A DNA stretch of 56,828 nt, from positions 1 through 56,828 of the forward strand of contig NZ_JANZXN010000058.1 in assembly GCF_025629245.1 (NCBI RefSeq), read 5' to 3'. The notes under the pieces are model-generated. The model was not told the origin of the DNA and made no database searches. It saw nothing but the letters and a program-made list of their open reading frames with translations. The translations under genes were made by a program, and so were the position numbers. Source of the DNA: Natronobiforma cellulositropha. GTDB lineage: Archaea; Halobacteriota; Halobacteria; Halobacteriales; Natrialbaceae. Of this stretch, positions 23,705 through 32,451 are shown one piece after another; within the stretch, counting starts at the first letter, position 1; the number at the start of each line of letters is the position of its first letter.

Positions 23705-26143
23705 ATGACACAGGAATCCGATCCCACACGCACGAACCGACCGACACCGCTCTCGAGACGCCGGTTTCTCCAGACCAGTTTGCTCGCCGGGGCGGGGACG
23801 GTGCTCTCGAGCGGGGCGGCCGCGGCGTCGACGGACGCGGCCGAACTGTTCCACGCCGACTTCGAGTCGGTCGAGACGGGAGCCTACGAGCCGAGTCGCC
23901 TCGAGTGGGGCGGCAACGACCTCTCGGTCGTCTCCGAGGAGTTCCTCTCGGTCGAACGCGAGGAGTCGGGCAATCAGATTCTCGTCGGGCGGTTCCCCGA
24001 GGGTGTCGAGGGGGCAGGAAACGGTAACGGCGGCGGTGACTTCATCGTCGACCTGGGTGCGGCGTACGACGAACTCTACTGTGCCTACCGGATCAGGTTC
24101 GACGAGGGCTTCGAGTTCCACCAGCCGGGTGGGAAACTGCCCGGACTCGCCGGGACCGACGGCGAGAGCCGCTCGATCACCGGCGGTGACGTTCCCGACG
24201 GCGAGAACGGCTGGTCGGCGCGGATGATGTGGCGAGACCCGCCGAACCCAGACGACGGCGGCCTGGTGATGTTCTACACCTACCACCCCGACATGCCCGA
24301 CGAGTACGGTGACAACCTCTACTGGGATCACGGCCCGTCGGGACAGGTCCACTTCCAGCCCGGCGAGTGGCACCTGATCGAACACCGCGTCGTGATGAAC
24401 ACCCCCGGTGAGAACGACGGGATACTCGAGGGCTGGTTCGACGGCGAGAAGGCCTACGAGAACCACGGGATGCGTTTCCGTGACACGGCCGACCTCGGCA
24501 TCGACGACTTCTACTTCTCGCTGTTCTTCGGCGGTGGCCAGACCGACCACTGGGCGCACGACCGCGAGGAACAGATCGCCTTCGACGACGTGGTCGTCTC
24601 GAGCGAGCCGATCTGGCTCGACGACGACGAGCCACCCGCCGCCCCGGAGACGCTCGAGTCCGTCGACGTCGGCTCGACGAGTGTCGACCTCGCCTGGTCG
24701 GCCAGCGAGGACGCAGGCGGTTCCGGCCTGGCGGGTTACTGCCTCTACGCCAACGGCCGGCTTCGCGAGGAGGTGAGCGCGACCACCACGGAGGCGACCC
24801 TCGAGCGCCTCGTCGCGGGCACCGAACACGAACTCGCGGTCTCGGCGGTCGACCACGCGGGCAACGAGTCCGCGACGGCGACGGTCACCGTCGAGACCGA
24901 GCCGCTCGAGTCGACGACGCCGCCGTCGCGCCCGGCCGGACTCACGGTCACGGACCACCAGCTCGAGTGGCTCGACCTCGCGTGGGACCCCGCCGAGAGC
25001 GAGGTCGGCCTGGCTCACTACGAGGTGTCCGTCGACGGAACGCTCGAGCACCGACTCGAGCCGGAGACGACGGCAACGCGCGTGAGCGGACTCTCGCCCG
25101 ATACGGCCTACGACCTCGCAGTGTCGGCGGTCGACCTCGCCGGAACCACCGGTGACCAGGCGACGCTCCGTACGGGGACGGCTCCCGTGCGTGCCGACGA
25201 GGACGCACTCGTCGTCCACCGCTTCGGTGCGGGTCGCTGGCCCGGTGAGAACGCCCTCGGCGAGTGGGCGGGCAGCGGGAACTTCCTGTCCGACGACGAA
25301 CTCACCGACGCGCTCCGTCTCGAGTACGACGACAGCGGCTGGGTTCGCAGCTACGTCGACCGGGACGTCTCGGCGTACGACTACCTGACGCTCGTCGCTC
25401 GCGGCGACCGGGGTGGCGAGGAGAGTCACCTGGTGGTCGAACTCGACGGCGAGGGCGGGCGCCTCGTCGACCTCACCGACGACGCGGTGGGTACGACGCC
25501 GTCGGCGGTTCGAATCCCCCTCTCGAATCTGGGTGAGCCGTCGCTGGCCGACAACCTCTACATGAGCTTCACCGAGGGCGGGGCCGGTGCGCTCGAGTTC
25601 CTCGAGATCCGCTTCGAGACGGCGTTCGACCCCGCTGTTCCGGACGGGCCGAACCTGCCTGCGAATCTGGCCGTGACGGAGACGACGACCGAGTCGGTGA
25701 CGCTCGCGTGGGACGAACCCGCGGGGTCGTTCTCACACTACGCCGTCTACGTCGACGGCCGCTATCGCACCTGGAGCGAGGACGAGCCGACGGCGACGGT
25801 CGACGGACTCGAGGCGGACACCGAGTACGAGTTCGCGGTGCGGACCATCGGGGCGAACGACGAAGAGTCCAGCCCCGCGACGCTCACGGTGCGGACCGAG
25901 TCGGACGAGGAGGACGCACTCGAGATTCACGCCGACGGCGTCACGTACACGCCGGCTGACCTGACCGGAGACGGCCTGTACGAGGACGTGACGGGCGACG
26001 GAACCCTCGGCTTCAACGACGTGGTGGTCTTCTTCGACAACCTCGACGACCCCGTGATCGTCGACAACCCGGCCAGATTCGACTTCAGCGGAACCGGCGA
26101 TGTTGGCTTCGCCGACGTGATCGCGCTCTTCGAACTCGTCTAG
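23705..26143 (+). CDS. PL14-like polysaccharide lyase with FN3, beta-sandwich and dockerin-like modules
   Basis: The protein has 812 residues. A Tat leader (SRRRFLQ at 17-23) precedes a jelly-roll domain (about 47-305) that resembles polysaccharide lyase family 14: YCAYRIRFDEGFEFHQPGGKLPGL, GWSARMMWR, YTYHPDMPDEYGD, and the FFGGGQTDHWAHD segment near the end. Then follow two FN3 domains (about 308-398, 402-492), a CBM-like sandwich (about 500-640), a third FN3 (645-732) and a divergent dockerin-like module (750-812). Family members cleave glucuronan or alginate; the natural substrate here is unknown. ATG 23705 has the Tat motif in the right place. The dockerin differs from the others (DFSGTGDVGFAD). 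Confidence 0.75.
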   Translation: MTQESDPTRTNRPTPLSRRRFLQTSLLAGAGTVLSSGAAAASTDAAELFHADFESVETGAYEPSRLEWGGNDLSVVSEEFLSVEREESGNQILVGRFPEGVEGAGNGNGGGDFIVDLGAAYDELYCAYRIRFDEGFEFHQPGGKLPGLAGTDGESRSITGGDVPDGENGWSARMMWRDPPNPDDGGLVMFYTYHPDMPDEYGDNLYWDHGPSGQVHFQPGEWHLIEHRVVMNTPGENDGILEGWFDGEKAYENHGMRFRDTADLGIDDFYFSLFFGGGQTDHWAHDREEQIAFDDVVVSSEPIWLDDDEPPAAPETLESVDVGSTSVDLAWSASEDAGGSGLAGYCLYANGRLREEVSATTTEATLERLVAGTEHELAVSAVDHAGNESATATVTVETEPLESTTPPSRPAGLTVTDHQLEWLDLAWDPAESEVGLAHYEVSVDGTLEHRLEPETTATRVSGLSPDTAYDLAVSAVDLAGTTGDQATLRTGTAPVRADEDALVVHRFGAGRWPGENALGEWAGSGNFLSDDELTDALRLEYDDSGWVRSYVDRDVSAYDYLTLVARGDRGGEESHLVVELDGEGGRLVDLTDDAVGTTPSAVRIPLSNLGEPSLADNLYMSFTEGGAGALEFLEIRFETAFDPAVPDGPNLPANLAVTETTTESVTLAWDEPAGSFSHYAVYVDGRYRTWSEDEPTATVDGLEADTEYEFAVRTIGANDEESSPATLTVRTESDEEDALEIHADGVTYTPADLTGDGLYEDVTGDGTLGFNDVVVFFDNLDDPVIVDNPARFDFSGTGDVGFADVIALFELV

Positions 26144-26190
26144 GCACTCCCGTTTTTCGCCGTCCAATCCCTATATTTTCTCACCGACAG

Positions 26191-26205
26191 AAAAATTTAA
26201 TTAAC
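26191..26205 (+). promoter_or_regulatory. TATA box of the second GH5 gene
   Basis: The sequence AAAAATTTAATTAAC lies 74-88 bases before the ATG at 26279. Nearly the same element (AAAAATTTAACAC) precedes the GH5 gene at 37557, and related elements precede the genes at 29456 and 30706. Confidence 0.55.
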
Positions 26206-26278
26206 ACTGGTGACGACTTCTATCGGACACGCCTACATGGGTGTGCAGGGTCAGACGAGCGGTCACACGAGAGTTACT

Positions 26279-29176
26279 ATGAGAGACGATACGACACGAC
26301 ACGGACGGACGGAACAGCAAACGGACACGGGAGCGACCCGGCGTGACTTCCTGAAAGCGGCGAGTGCAGGTGCCGTGGCGACCGGTCTCGGTCTCGGGGC
26401 CGGTGCCGTCGGCACGGCGAGTGCCTCGAGCGGGATCAACACGCCGTGGCTCCACGTCGAGGGGAACACGGTGAAAGACCCCCTCGGGAACGAGGTCATC
26501 CTCCGCGGGGTGAACGTCCCGGACCCCAAACGGCTCAACGTCACCGCGCCAGCGCGTGGGAAGAACGCGGAGCAACTGATCGACATGGCGACGAGCGCCG
26601 ACGATGGCTGGTACTCGCGGGTCGTCAGACTCCCGGTCCACCCCGGTGACATCGCCGAGTTACCGCCGGTGCCCGAAGCCGATGTCGACGTACACGTACC
26701 GCCGACGTTCACGCGAGAAGAACTCGAGACCTACATCGAAGACCACCTCGACCCGGCGGTCGAGCAGTGCTGGGACCGGGGCGTCTACTGTATCATCGAC
26801 TACCACCGCCACTGGGGCGAGGGTGAACTCGAGTGGAACTACGGACCGCTCGACGAGGAGGTGCGGATGTTCTGGGACGTCGTCGCCAGCCACTACGACG
26901 ACCACCCGCACGTCATCTTCGAGGTGTACAACGAACCGACGCTGCCCGGGATGTACGGCGAGTGGGGAACGGCAGACCTCGAGAACACCTGGCGCGAGTG
27001 GAAGGATACGGCCCAGCCCTGGGTCGACCAGATCCGCGAACACGCCCCCGACAACCTGATCATCATCGGTTCGCCGGGGTGGAGTTCCTCGCCGGAGGGG
27101 GCGATGATCGAGGAGTTCGACGGCGAGAACCTGATGTACGCCTACCACATCTACTCGGGTCACGGCCTGCGGAGTGAGGAGGACTTCGACGGCCGTGAGG
27201 AGGCCGAGGCGACGAACGGTGTCTGGGAACACGTTCCGGTGTTCTGTACCGAGTTCGGCTGGGAGACCCTGCGCCAGGGTGAAGCACCCGGGAGTGCGAT
27301 CGAGTGGCTCGACGGCCAGACCGACGACTTCGGTGAGGCCATCTACAACTGGATGGACAACCGGCCGATCCACTGGACGGTGTGGTGTTTCGACATCACA
27401 TGGCTCCCCTCGATGTTCGAGCGCGGATTCACCGACGAGGACCCGGTCGACGCGATGGGCGACCCCTACAGCGCGGAAGGCGTCCCCGAGGACTGCCCGG
27501 ACCTCCCGTGTGAGTGGGACCTCTTGGGCGAGGACGTCGGCGCCTACGACGACTACATGGGCGCGTTCATGAAGGAGTGGCTCTACGACCGGCGCAACGA
27601 CGACCTCCCGCAGGTCGACTACGACCCCTACCCGCCGGAAGTCCCCGAGGACCTGACCGTGATCGACGCCGACGAGCGGAGCGTCGACATCTCCTGGAGT
27701 CCGGTCGACTCACCCGGTGACTCGCCGTTCTCCCACTACAACGTCTACGTCGACGGCGAGAAACACACCGAGGTCACCGACACCGAGGTCACCGTCGACG
27801 ACTTGCTCTCGGACACGACCTTCGAGATCGGCGTCTCCGGCGAGGACGGCACCGGCAACGTCTCCGAACCGGCGACGATCGAAGCGACGACCGAACCCAT
27901 CGACGACGACACGCCACCGACGATTCCCGGCGGTCTCACCCTCGAGTCGCGAACCTACCACTCGCTGACCATCGAGTGGGAGGAGTCCGCGGCGAACGGC
28001 CCGGCGGACGTCTTCGAGTACGTCGTCTACGTCGACGGCGCAGAACACGAGCGCGTCCCCGACGGGACGACCACGACGACGCTCGAGGACCTCGATCCGT
28101 CGGCGCAGTACGAGGTCGCCGTCACGGCGTTCGACCGGGCGAGCAACGAGTCCGATCCGAACGCCATCGTCCTCGAGACGCGCTCGAACCGCGCGACCGA
28201 GAACGACCTGCTGATCAACGACTACGGTTCGGACTCGCCGTGGCCGAGTAGCAACATGCTCGACGAGTGGGTCGGCGGCGACTACGAGGGCGTCTCCGAC
28301 GGAGTGCTCCGCCTCGAGTACGACGACATCTGGTGGTACGCGACGGGCGTCAACCGCGACATCACCGACCACGCCGAGTTGCGGCTGCTCGTCCGCGGTG
28401 ACGAGGGCGGCGAAGAACGCGAGATCGACATCCGGTTCGCCGACCTCGACCAGTCGCTCGCGAGCCTCTCCGAGGATACGATCGGCACCGAGTTCGACGT
28501 CTTCATCATCGATCTCGAGGCCGCGGACGCCGATCTCACAGACCCCGGTCAGATCCAGTTCCAGACGGATATCGGAACCAGTGGTGCGATCGAGATCGAC
28601 GAGATCTGGCTGGCTGCCGAGGACGACCCGGCAGACGGCATCGTCGACGAGGACCCAGACGTGGGCGCGGACGTCTCGCCACCGCACGCATTCACGGTCG
28701 AGTCGACCACGGAGTCGTCGGTGACCGTCTCGTGGGGTGTCGACGTGCCGGACGATGCCGACATCTACGTCGACTACTACAACGTCTACCTCGGCGGGAG
28801 TCACTACGCCGAAGTCGACGAGGGTGAGATCACGATCGACGGTCTCGACGCGGGAACGACCTACACCATCGGCGTCTCCGCTGTCGATCAGGACGGCAAC
28901 ACGACGACGGTGAGTACGATCCAGGCGACGACCGACGGCGGCGAGGAACCGGCGGGTCTCGACGTCACCGGTGACGGCAACGCGGCGCAGGACCTCACTG
29001 GCGACGGACTCTACGAGGACATCACTGGCGACGGGAACTTCGGGTTCAACGATGTCGTGACGTTCTTCGAAGAACACGACGGCGACGTCGTCCAGAACAA
29101 CGTCGAGTACTTCGACTTCAGCGACAGCGGCAGTGTCGGGTTCAACGACGTGGTTGCGTTGTTCGAGCGGCTGTAA
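26279..29176 (+). CDS. Large GH5 hydrolase with three FN3 domains, beta-sandwich and dockerin-like module
   Basis: The protein has 965 residues: Tat leader (TRRDFLK at 20-26), GH5 barrel (about 50-440; Glu219 in FEVYNEPT and Glu325 in FCTEFGW), FN3 at about 454-538 and 547-635, a sandwich of unknown type at 640-780, a third FN3 at 800-886, and the dockerin-like module at 893-965. The 640-780 sandwich (LLVRGDEGGEEREIDIRF) matches the equivalent domain of the PL14-like neighbour, which shows module exchange. ATG 26279 is chosen over 26210 because it puts the Tat motif about 20 residues from the start. The enzyme is probably secreted and active on beta-glucan. Confidence 0.88.
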   Translation: MRDDTTRHGRTEQQTDTGATRRDFLKAASAGAVATGLGLGAGAVGTASASSGINTPWLHVEGNTVKDPLGNEVILRGVNVPDPKRLNVTAPARGKNAEQLIDMATSADDGWYSRVVRLPVHPGDIAELPPVPEADVDVHVPPTFTREELETYIEDHLDPAVEQCWDRGVYCIIDYHRHWGEGELEWNYGPLDEEVRMFWDVVASHYDDHPHVIFEVYNEPTLPGMYGEWGTADLENTWREWKDTAQPWVDQIREHAPDNLIIIGSPGWSSSPEGAMIEEFDGENLMYAYHIYSGHGLRSEEDFDGREEAEATNGVWEHVPVFCTEFGWETLRQGEAPGSAIEWLDGQTDDFGEAIYNWMDNRPIHWTVWCFDITWLPSMFERGFTDEDPVDAMGDPYSAEGVPEDCPDLPCEWDLLGEDVGAYDDYMGAFMKEWLYDRRNDDLPQVDYDPYPPEVPEDLTVIDADERSVDISWSPVDSPGDSPFSHYNVYVDGEKHTEVTDTEVTVDDLLSDTTFEIGVSGEDGTGNVSEPATIEATTEPIDDDTPPTIPGGLTLESRTYHSLTIEWEESAANGPADVFEYVVYVDGAEHERVPDGTTTTTLEDLDPSAQYEVAVTAFDRASNESDPNAIVLETRSNRATENDLLINDYGSDSPWPSSNMLDEWVGGDYEGVSDGVLRLEYDDIWWYATGVNRDITDHAELRLLVRGDEGGEEREIDIRFADLDQSLASLSEDTIGTEFDVFIIDLEAADADLTDPGQIQFQTDIGTSGAIEIDEIWLAAEDDPADGIVDEDPDVGADVSPPHAFTVESTTESSVTVSWGVDVPDDADIYVDYYNVYLGGSHYAEVDEGEITIDGLDAGTTYTIGVSAVDQDGNTTTVSTIQATTDGGEEPAGLDVTGDGNAAQDLTGDGLYEDITGDGNFGFNDVVTFFEEHDGDVVQNNVEYFDFSDSGSVGFNDVVALFERL

Positions 29177-29330
29177 GCCGCTCGGGCGTACGAGACGCCC
29201 GTCCCGTAGTGTTCGAACGGCTGTAAGCCGTTCGTGCGAGCAACGCTTCGATTTGCGTTGTTCGAGCGTCTGTGAGACGGGTGAGCCAGCACGATTCTGA
29301 CTTGCGTTGCTCGAGACCCTTGGCAACGAT
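29159..29330 (+). repeat. Tandem array of four 49-50-base gene-end units
   Basis: Units begin at 29159, 29209, 29258 and 29307. Each starts with a degenerate copy of the coding end (Leu/Val-Phe-Glu-Arg-Leu-stop). The first is the true gene end. Units 1 and 2 carry perfect 8-bp stems around TGTAA: CGAGCGGC/GCCGCTCG (29164-29184) and CGAACGGC/GCCGTTCG (29214-29234). Unit 3 retains a 4-bp stem around TGTGA, and unit 4 has decayed. The echoes lie outside any reading frame that continues the gene. Confidence 0.8.
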
Positions 29331-29352
29331 CAGTACTCGAGTGGAACAGAGG

Positions 29353-29369
29353 AAAAAAGTTAATTACTC
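29353..29369 (+). promoter_or_regulatory. TATA box of the non-catalytic dockerin gene
   Basis: AAAAAAGTTAATTACTC lies about 90 bases before the ATG at 29456, after the repeat array. A GGGAGGACAC ribosome-site-like stretch lies just before the ATG. Confidence 0.45.
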
Positions 29370-29455
29370 TCGACGGCAGTGTGTAATCGAACACCTTCGA
29401 TCGTGTACCCGGCGGTCTGATCTGGGGACAGAGCGGTCGGGGAGGACACACAGTC

Positions 29456-30478
29456 ATGAGAGAGACGGACACACCTTCGAACGGAGACGAACAGCCTTCG
29501 ACGCAGCCAGTCGTCGCTAGCCGACGCGACGTGTTGAGAACCGCAGCGACCAGTGCGCTCGTCGCCTCCCTCGGCGTCGCTGGCGTCACCACAGCCAGCG
29601 CCGTCGAAGACGGTGACGACGCCGACGATGCGGGTATCGTCGACTACGACCTGGGAACGTCGCGCTACGCCGTCGGCGACCCGGAGGGTCTCCCGGAGAT
29701 CCTCTTCGGGGACGACCTCGAGATTCGCGGAACGATCTGGCTCCCCACGACGAACTGTCACACGGTAGAGCTCGTCGACCTCGAGTACGACACGGAACGC
29801 AGCCACCTGACGATGACCGTCGCCGACGGTCTCGAAGACCACGTCGACGACGAGAGCGACTGTTCAGACACGCAGGTACCGATCCGCTACACCCTCACCG
29901 TCGACTTCGAAGACGGGCTACCAGAGACCGTCACCGCCATCGAAGACGACGCCGAGACGACCCGTCAGCTGACGGTCGCGAGCGACGGGAGCGCCCTCCC
30001 GCCCGCGCCGAGTTCACTCGAGGCGGTCTCGGTGACCGACTCCGCGGCCGAACTCGAGTGGGACGGCGACGCTGACGCGTACGCGGTGTACGTCGACGGC
30101 GACCTCGCCACGGAGGTCGACGAGACGGCGGCGACGGTCGACGGTCTCGAGTCGGACGCGACCTACGAGGTGGCCGTGACGGCAGTCGACGGCGACGGCG
30201 TCGAGTCGATGCCCGCGACGACCACCGTCACGACCGAGGAGGGCGAGGGGGCGTTCGAGCTAGACGTCAACGGTGACGGCAACCCGGCGCAGGACCTCAC
30301 CGGAGACGGTCTCTACGAGGACATCACTGGCGACGGGAATCTCGGGTTCAACGACGTGGTGACGTTCTTCGAAGAGCACAACGGCGATACGATCCAGAAC
30401 AACGTCGAGTACTTCGACTTCAGCGGCAACGGCGGCGTCGGCTTCAACGACGTCGTCGCCCTCTTCGAACGGCTGTAA
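29456..30478 (+). CDS. Tat-exported non-catalytic protein with FN3 and dockerin-like module
   Basis: The protein has 340 residues: a Tat leader (SRRDVLR at 22-28), an unrecognised beta-rich domain (about 55-175), one FN3 domain (about 181-262) and the dockerin-like module (267-340). The middle domain has Cys residues in TTNCHTVEL and DDESDCSD that may form a disulfide, and no recognisable catalytic site. It could be a carbohydrate-binding, adaptor or anchoring component of the same system. It has its own TATA box and ends in a stop-codon hairpin. The module makes membership of the locus certain, but the function stays open. Confidence 0.8.
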   Translation: MRETDTPSNGDEQPSTQPVVASRRDVLRTAATSALVASLGVAGVTTASAVEDGDDADDAGIVDYDLGTSRYAVGDPEGLPEILFGDDLEIRGTIWLPTTNCHTVELVDLEYDTERSHLTMTVADGLEDHVDDESDCSDTQVPIRYTLTVDFEDGLPETVTAIEDDAETTRQLTVASDGSALPPAPSSLEAVSVTDSAAELEWDGDADAYAVYVDGDLATEVDETAATVDGLESDATYEVAVTAVDGDGVESMPATTTVTTEEGEGAFELDVNGDGNPAQDLTGDGLYEDITGDGNLGFNDVVTFFEEHNGDTIQNNVEYFDFSGNGGVGFNDVVALFERL

Positions 30479-30527
30479 GGCGTTCGACCTCGCTGGGATC
30501 CGCTCAGAGGTGTTCGAACGGCTGTAA
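30461..30527 (+). repeat. Stop-codon hairpin with one echo copy (49-base period)
   Basis: CGAACGGC (30466-30473) pairs with GGCGTTCG (30479-30486) with one mismatch, and the stop codon lies in the TGTAA loop. The echo GTGTTCGAACGGCTGTAA (30510-30527) repeats the gene end 49 bases later. The spacer resembles that after the GH10 gene. Confidence 0.7.
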
Positions 30528-30620
30528 ACGCTTCGTACCGTATTTTCCGTCGCCGCACGGACCTGAGCAGTGCTTCGCCGGTCTCGATTCGATGGGCGGG
30601 TTTAATTTTATACTGGGTAG

Positions 30621-30635
30621 GAAGATTTAATCTCG
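30621..30635 (+). promoter_or_regulatory. TATA box of the third GH5 gene
   Basis: GAAGATTTAATCTCG lies about 71-85 bases before the ATG at 30706; a second AT-rich element (TTTAATTTTATAC) is at 30601-30613. Either may act as the TATA box. Confidence 0.4.
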
Positions 30636-30705
30636 TAGGTCCCCACTCGGTGAACGAAACCGAGCGCGCCCCGGCGGCCGATGGGGCCAGATCGAGTACA
30701 CGACG

Positions 30706-32325
30706 ATGACAGAGAGAGATACCTTTCACGAGACGGACGTGCCGAACGGCGGCGACGGGTACCGACCGACGCGCCGAACCGTGCTGAAAGCAGTCGGGAC
30801 GGGGGCACTCGCGACCGGACTGGCCGCTGGCGCTAGCTCGAGTGTGAGCGCCCAGGGGAGCGGTCCCGGACAGGACATTTCGACGCCGAAGCTCTCGGTC
30901 GACGGCAACAAACTCGTCGACCCGGAGGGGAACGTCGTCAAACTGCGCGGTCTCAACATCGCCGACCCGCGCCGGATCGACGCGACTGCCCCCTCGAGAG
31001 GGAAGAACGCGGTCCAGACCATCGACTACCTCACTGACCAGGACGAGGGCTGGTACCCGCGCGTGATCCGTATTCCAACCCAGCCGGGGGACATCGGCGG
31101 CCTGCCGCCGGTCCCCGTCGCCGACTGGCAGTATCCCGAGCCGCCGTCGTTCGACGAGGACGACCTGGTCGCTTACTGTGAGAACCACCTCGATCCGGTC
31201 GTCGAGCGCTGTGCCGAGCGGAACGTCTACGCCATCATCGATTACCACCGCCACTGGGGCGGCGGGGCGCTCCAGTGGAACGATCCCGTCCTCGACGAGG
31301 AGGTGCGCATGTACTGGGACTACGTGGCCGAACGCTACGCCGACGAGGACCACGTCATCTTCGAGGTGTACAACGAGCCGACGTCGCCACAGCTGGCCGG
31401 TCAACTGGTCGACGCCGACGGAAACATCCACGAGGACTGGCTCGAGTGGCTCGAGGTGGCCCAGCCGTGGGTCGACATCATCCGCGAGTACTCCGACAAC
31501 GTCATCCTCATCGGCTCGCACAACTACAGCCAGCGACCCGAGGCGGCGGTGCTAGCGCCCTTCGAGGGTGAGAACCTCGCCTACACCTACCACATCTACC
31601 CGCAACACCAGATCAGCCAGCACCAGGGTTGGGACGAGTACGACACAGCCCTCGAGAGCGTCGTCACGCCCGACGGGACGCCGGTCTACGAGGAACACCC
31701 GCTGTTCGTCACCGAGTTCGGCTGGGAGGACGGGAACCTCGACACCTTCTACCTCCTCCAGGGGACACGTGAGGAGTTCGGCGATCCGTTCCTCGAGTTC
31801 TTAGAATCGAGCGACGCGATTAGCTGGACGGCGTGGTGTGCCGATCCGATCTGGCGACCCGTGATGTTCACGCGTGGCTACCTCGACGAGGACCCGTTCG
31901 ATCCGATCGACGAGGACGCCATCGGCGACCCCTACAGCGAACCGGTCGAAGAGCACTGTCCCGACCTGCCGTGTGACTGGGAACTCCTGTCCGCAGACCA
32001 CGGCGAGTTCATGGGCGAGGTCATTCGCGCCCACCTCGAGGAGTACAAAGACCACGGGATTCCGTTGGCCGAGGGAGGTCCGGAGCCGGGCAACGGTGGC
32101 GAAGAACTCGACGTGACGGGCGACGGCAACCCGGCGCAGGACCTGACGGGTGACGGGCTCTACGAGGACGTGACGGGTGACGGGAACCTCGGGTTCAACG
32201 ACGTCGTCACGTTCTTCGAAGAACACGACGGCGACGTCGTCCAGAACAACGTCGAGTACTTCGATTTCTCGGGCAGCGGCAGCGTCGGCTTCAACGACGT
32301 GGTCGCCCTCTTCGAACGGCTGTAG
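30706..32325 (+). CDS. GH5 hydrolase with dockerin-like module (compact form)
   Basis: The protein has 539 residues: Tat leader (TRRTVLK at 22-28), GH5 barrel (about 58-450) and dockerin-like module (466-539), without accessory domains. Glu224 (FEVYNEPT) is the likely acid/base and Glu337 (FVTEFGW) the nucleophile. It belongs to the WLHVDGN-type clade with the genes at 21790, 26279 and 32452. Between the two halves is a distinctive loop (GHPV region replaced by QHQISQHQGWDEY) that should shape the substrate cleft. It is secreted and probably acts on beta-1,4-glucan or mannan. Its stop codon lies in a weaker version of the hairpin. Confidence 0.9.
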   Translation: MTERDTFHETDVPNGGDGYRPTRRTVLKAVGTGALATGLAAGASSSVSAQGSGPGQDISTPKLSVDGNKLVDPEGNVVKLRGLNIADPRRIDATAPSRGKNAVQTIDYLTDQDEGWYPRVIRIPTQPGDIGGLPPVPVADWQYPEPPSFDEDDLVAYCENHLDPVVERCAERNVYAIIDYHRHWGGGALQWNDPVLDEEVRMYWDYVAERYADEDHVIFEVYNEPTSPQLAGQLVDADGNIHEDWLEWLEVAQPWVDIIREYSDNVILIGSHNYSQRPEAAVLAPFEGENLAYTYHIYPQHQISQHQGWDEYDTALESVVTPDGTPVYEEHPLFVTEFGWEDGNLDTFYLLQGTREEFGDPFLEFLESSDAISWTAWCADPIWRPVMFTRGYLDEDPFDPIDEDAIGDPYSEPVEEHCPDLPCDWELLSADHGEFMGEVIRAHLEEYKDHGIPLAEGGPEPGNGGEELDVTGDGNPAQDLTGDGLYEDVTGDGNLGFNDVVTFFEEHDGDVVQNNVEYFDFSGSGSVGFNDVVALFERL

Positions 32326-32382
32326 GGCGTCCGAACCCCCAGGGACCGTCCCCACCGATACGTTTATTTCTAAACCATCGAA

Positions 32383-32394
32383 GCAATTTTATAG
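32383..32394 (+). promoter_or_regulatory. TATA-like element of the fourth GH5 gene
   Basis: GCAATTTTATAG lies 58-69 bases before the ATG at 32452, within an AT-rich island. It is the best TATA candidate, and a CAGAG/CTCTG hairpin follows it in the leader. Confidence 0.4.
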
Positions 32395-32451
32395 TCTGTG
32401 GGGGATGATAACACAACCTGCAGAGACGGGTGTGCTCTGTGGGTGTATTCC

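Noticed and set aside
27710-29326. Minus-strand frame of 538 codons opposite the second GH5 gene
   Set aside because: It is a composition shadow (Val/Asp/Glu-rich) with no recognisable domain, while the plus strand encodes FN3 and dockerin-like modules.
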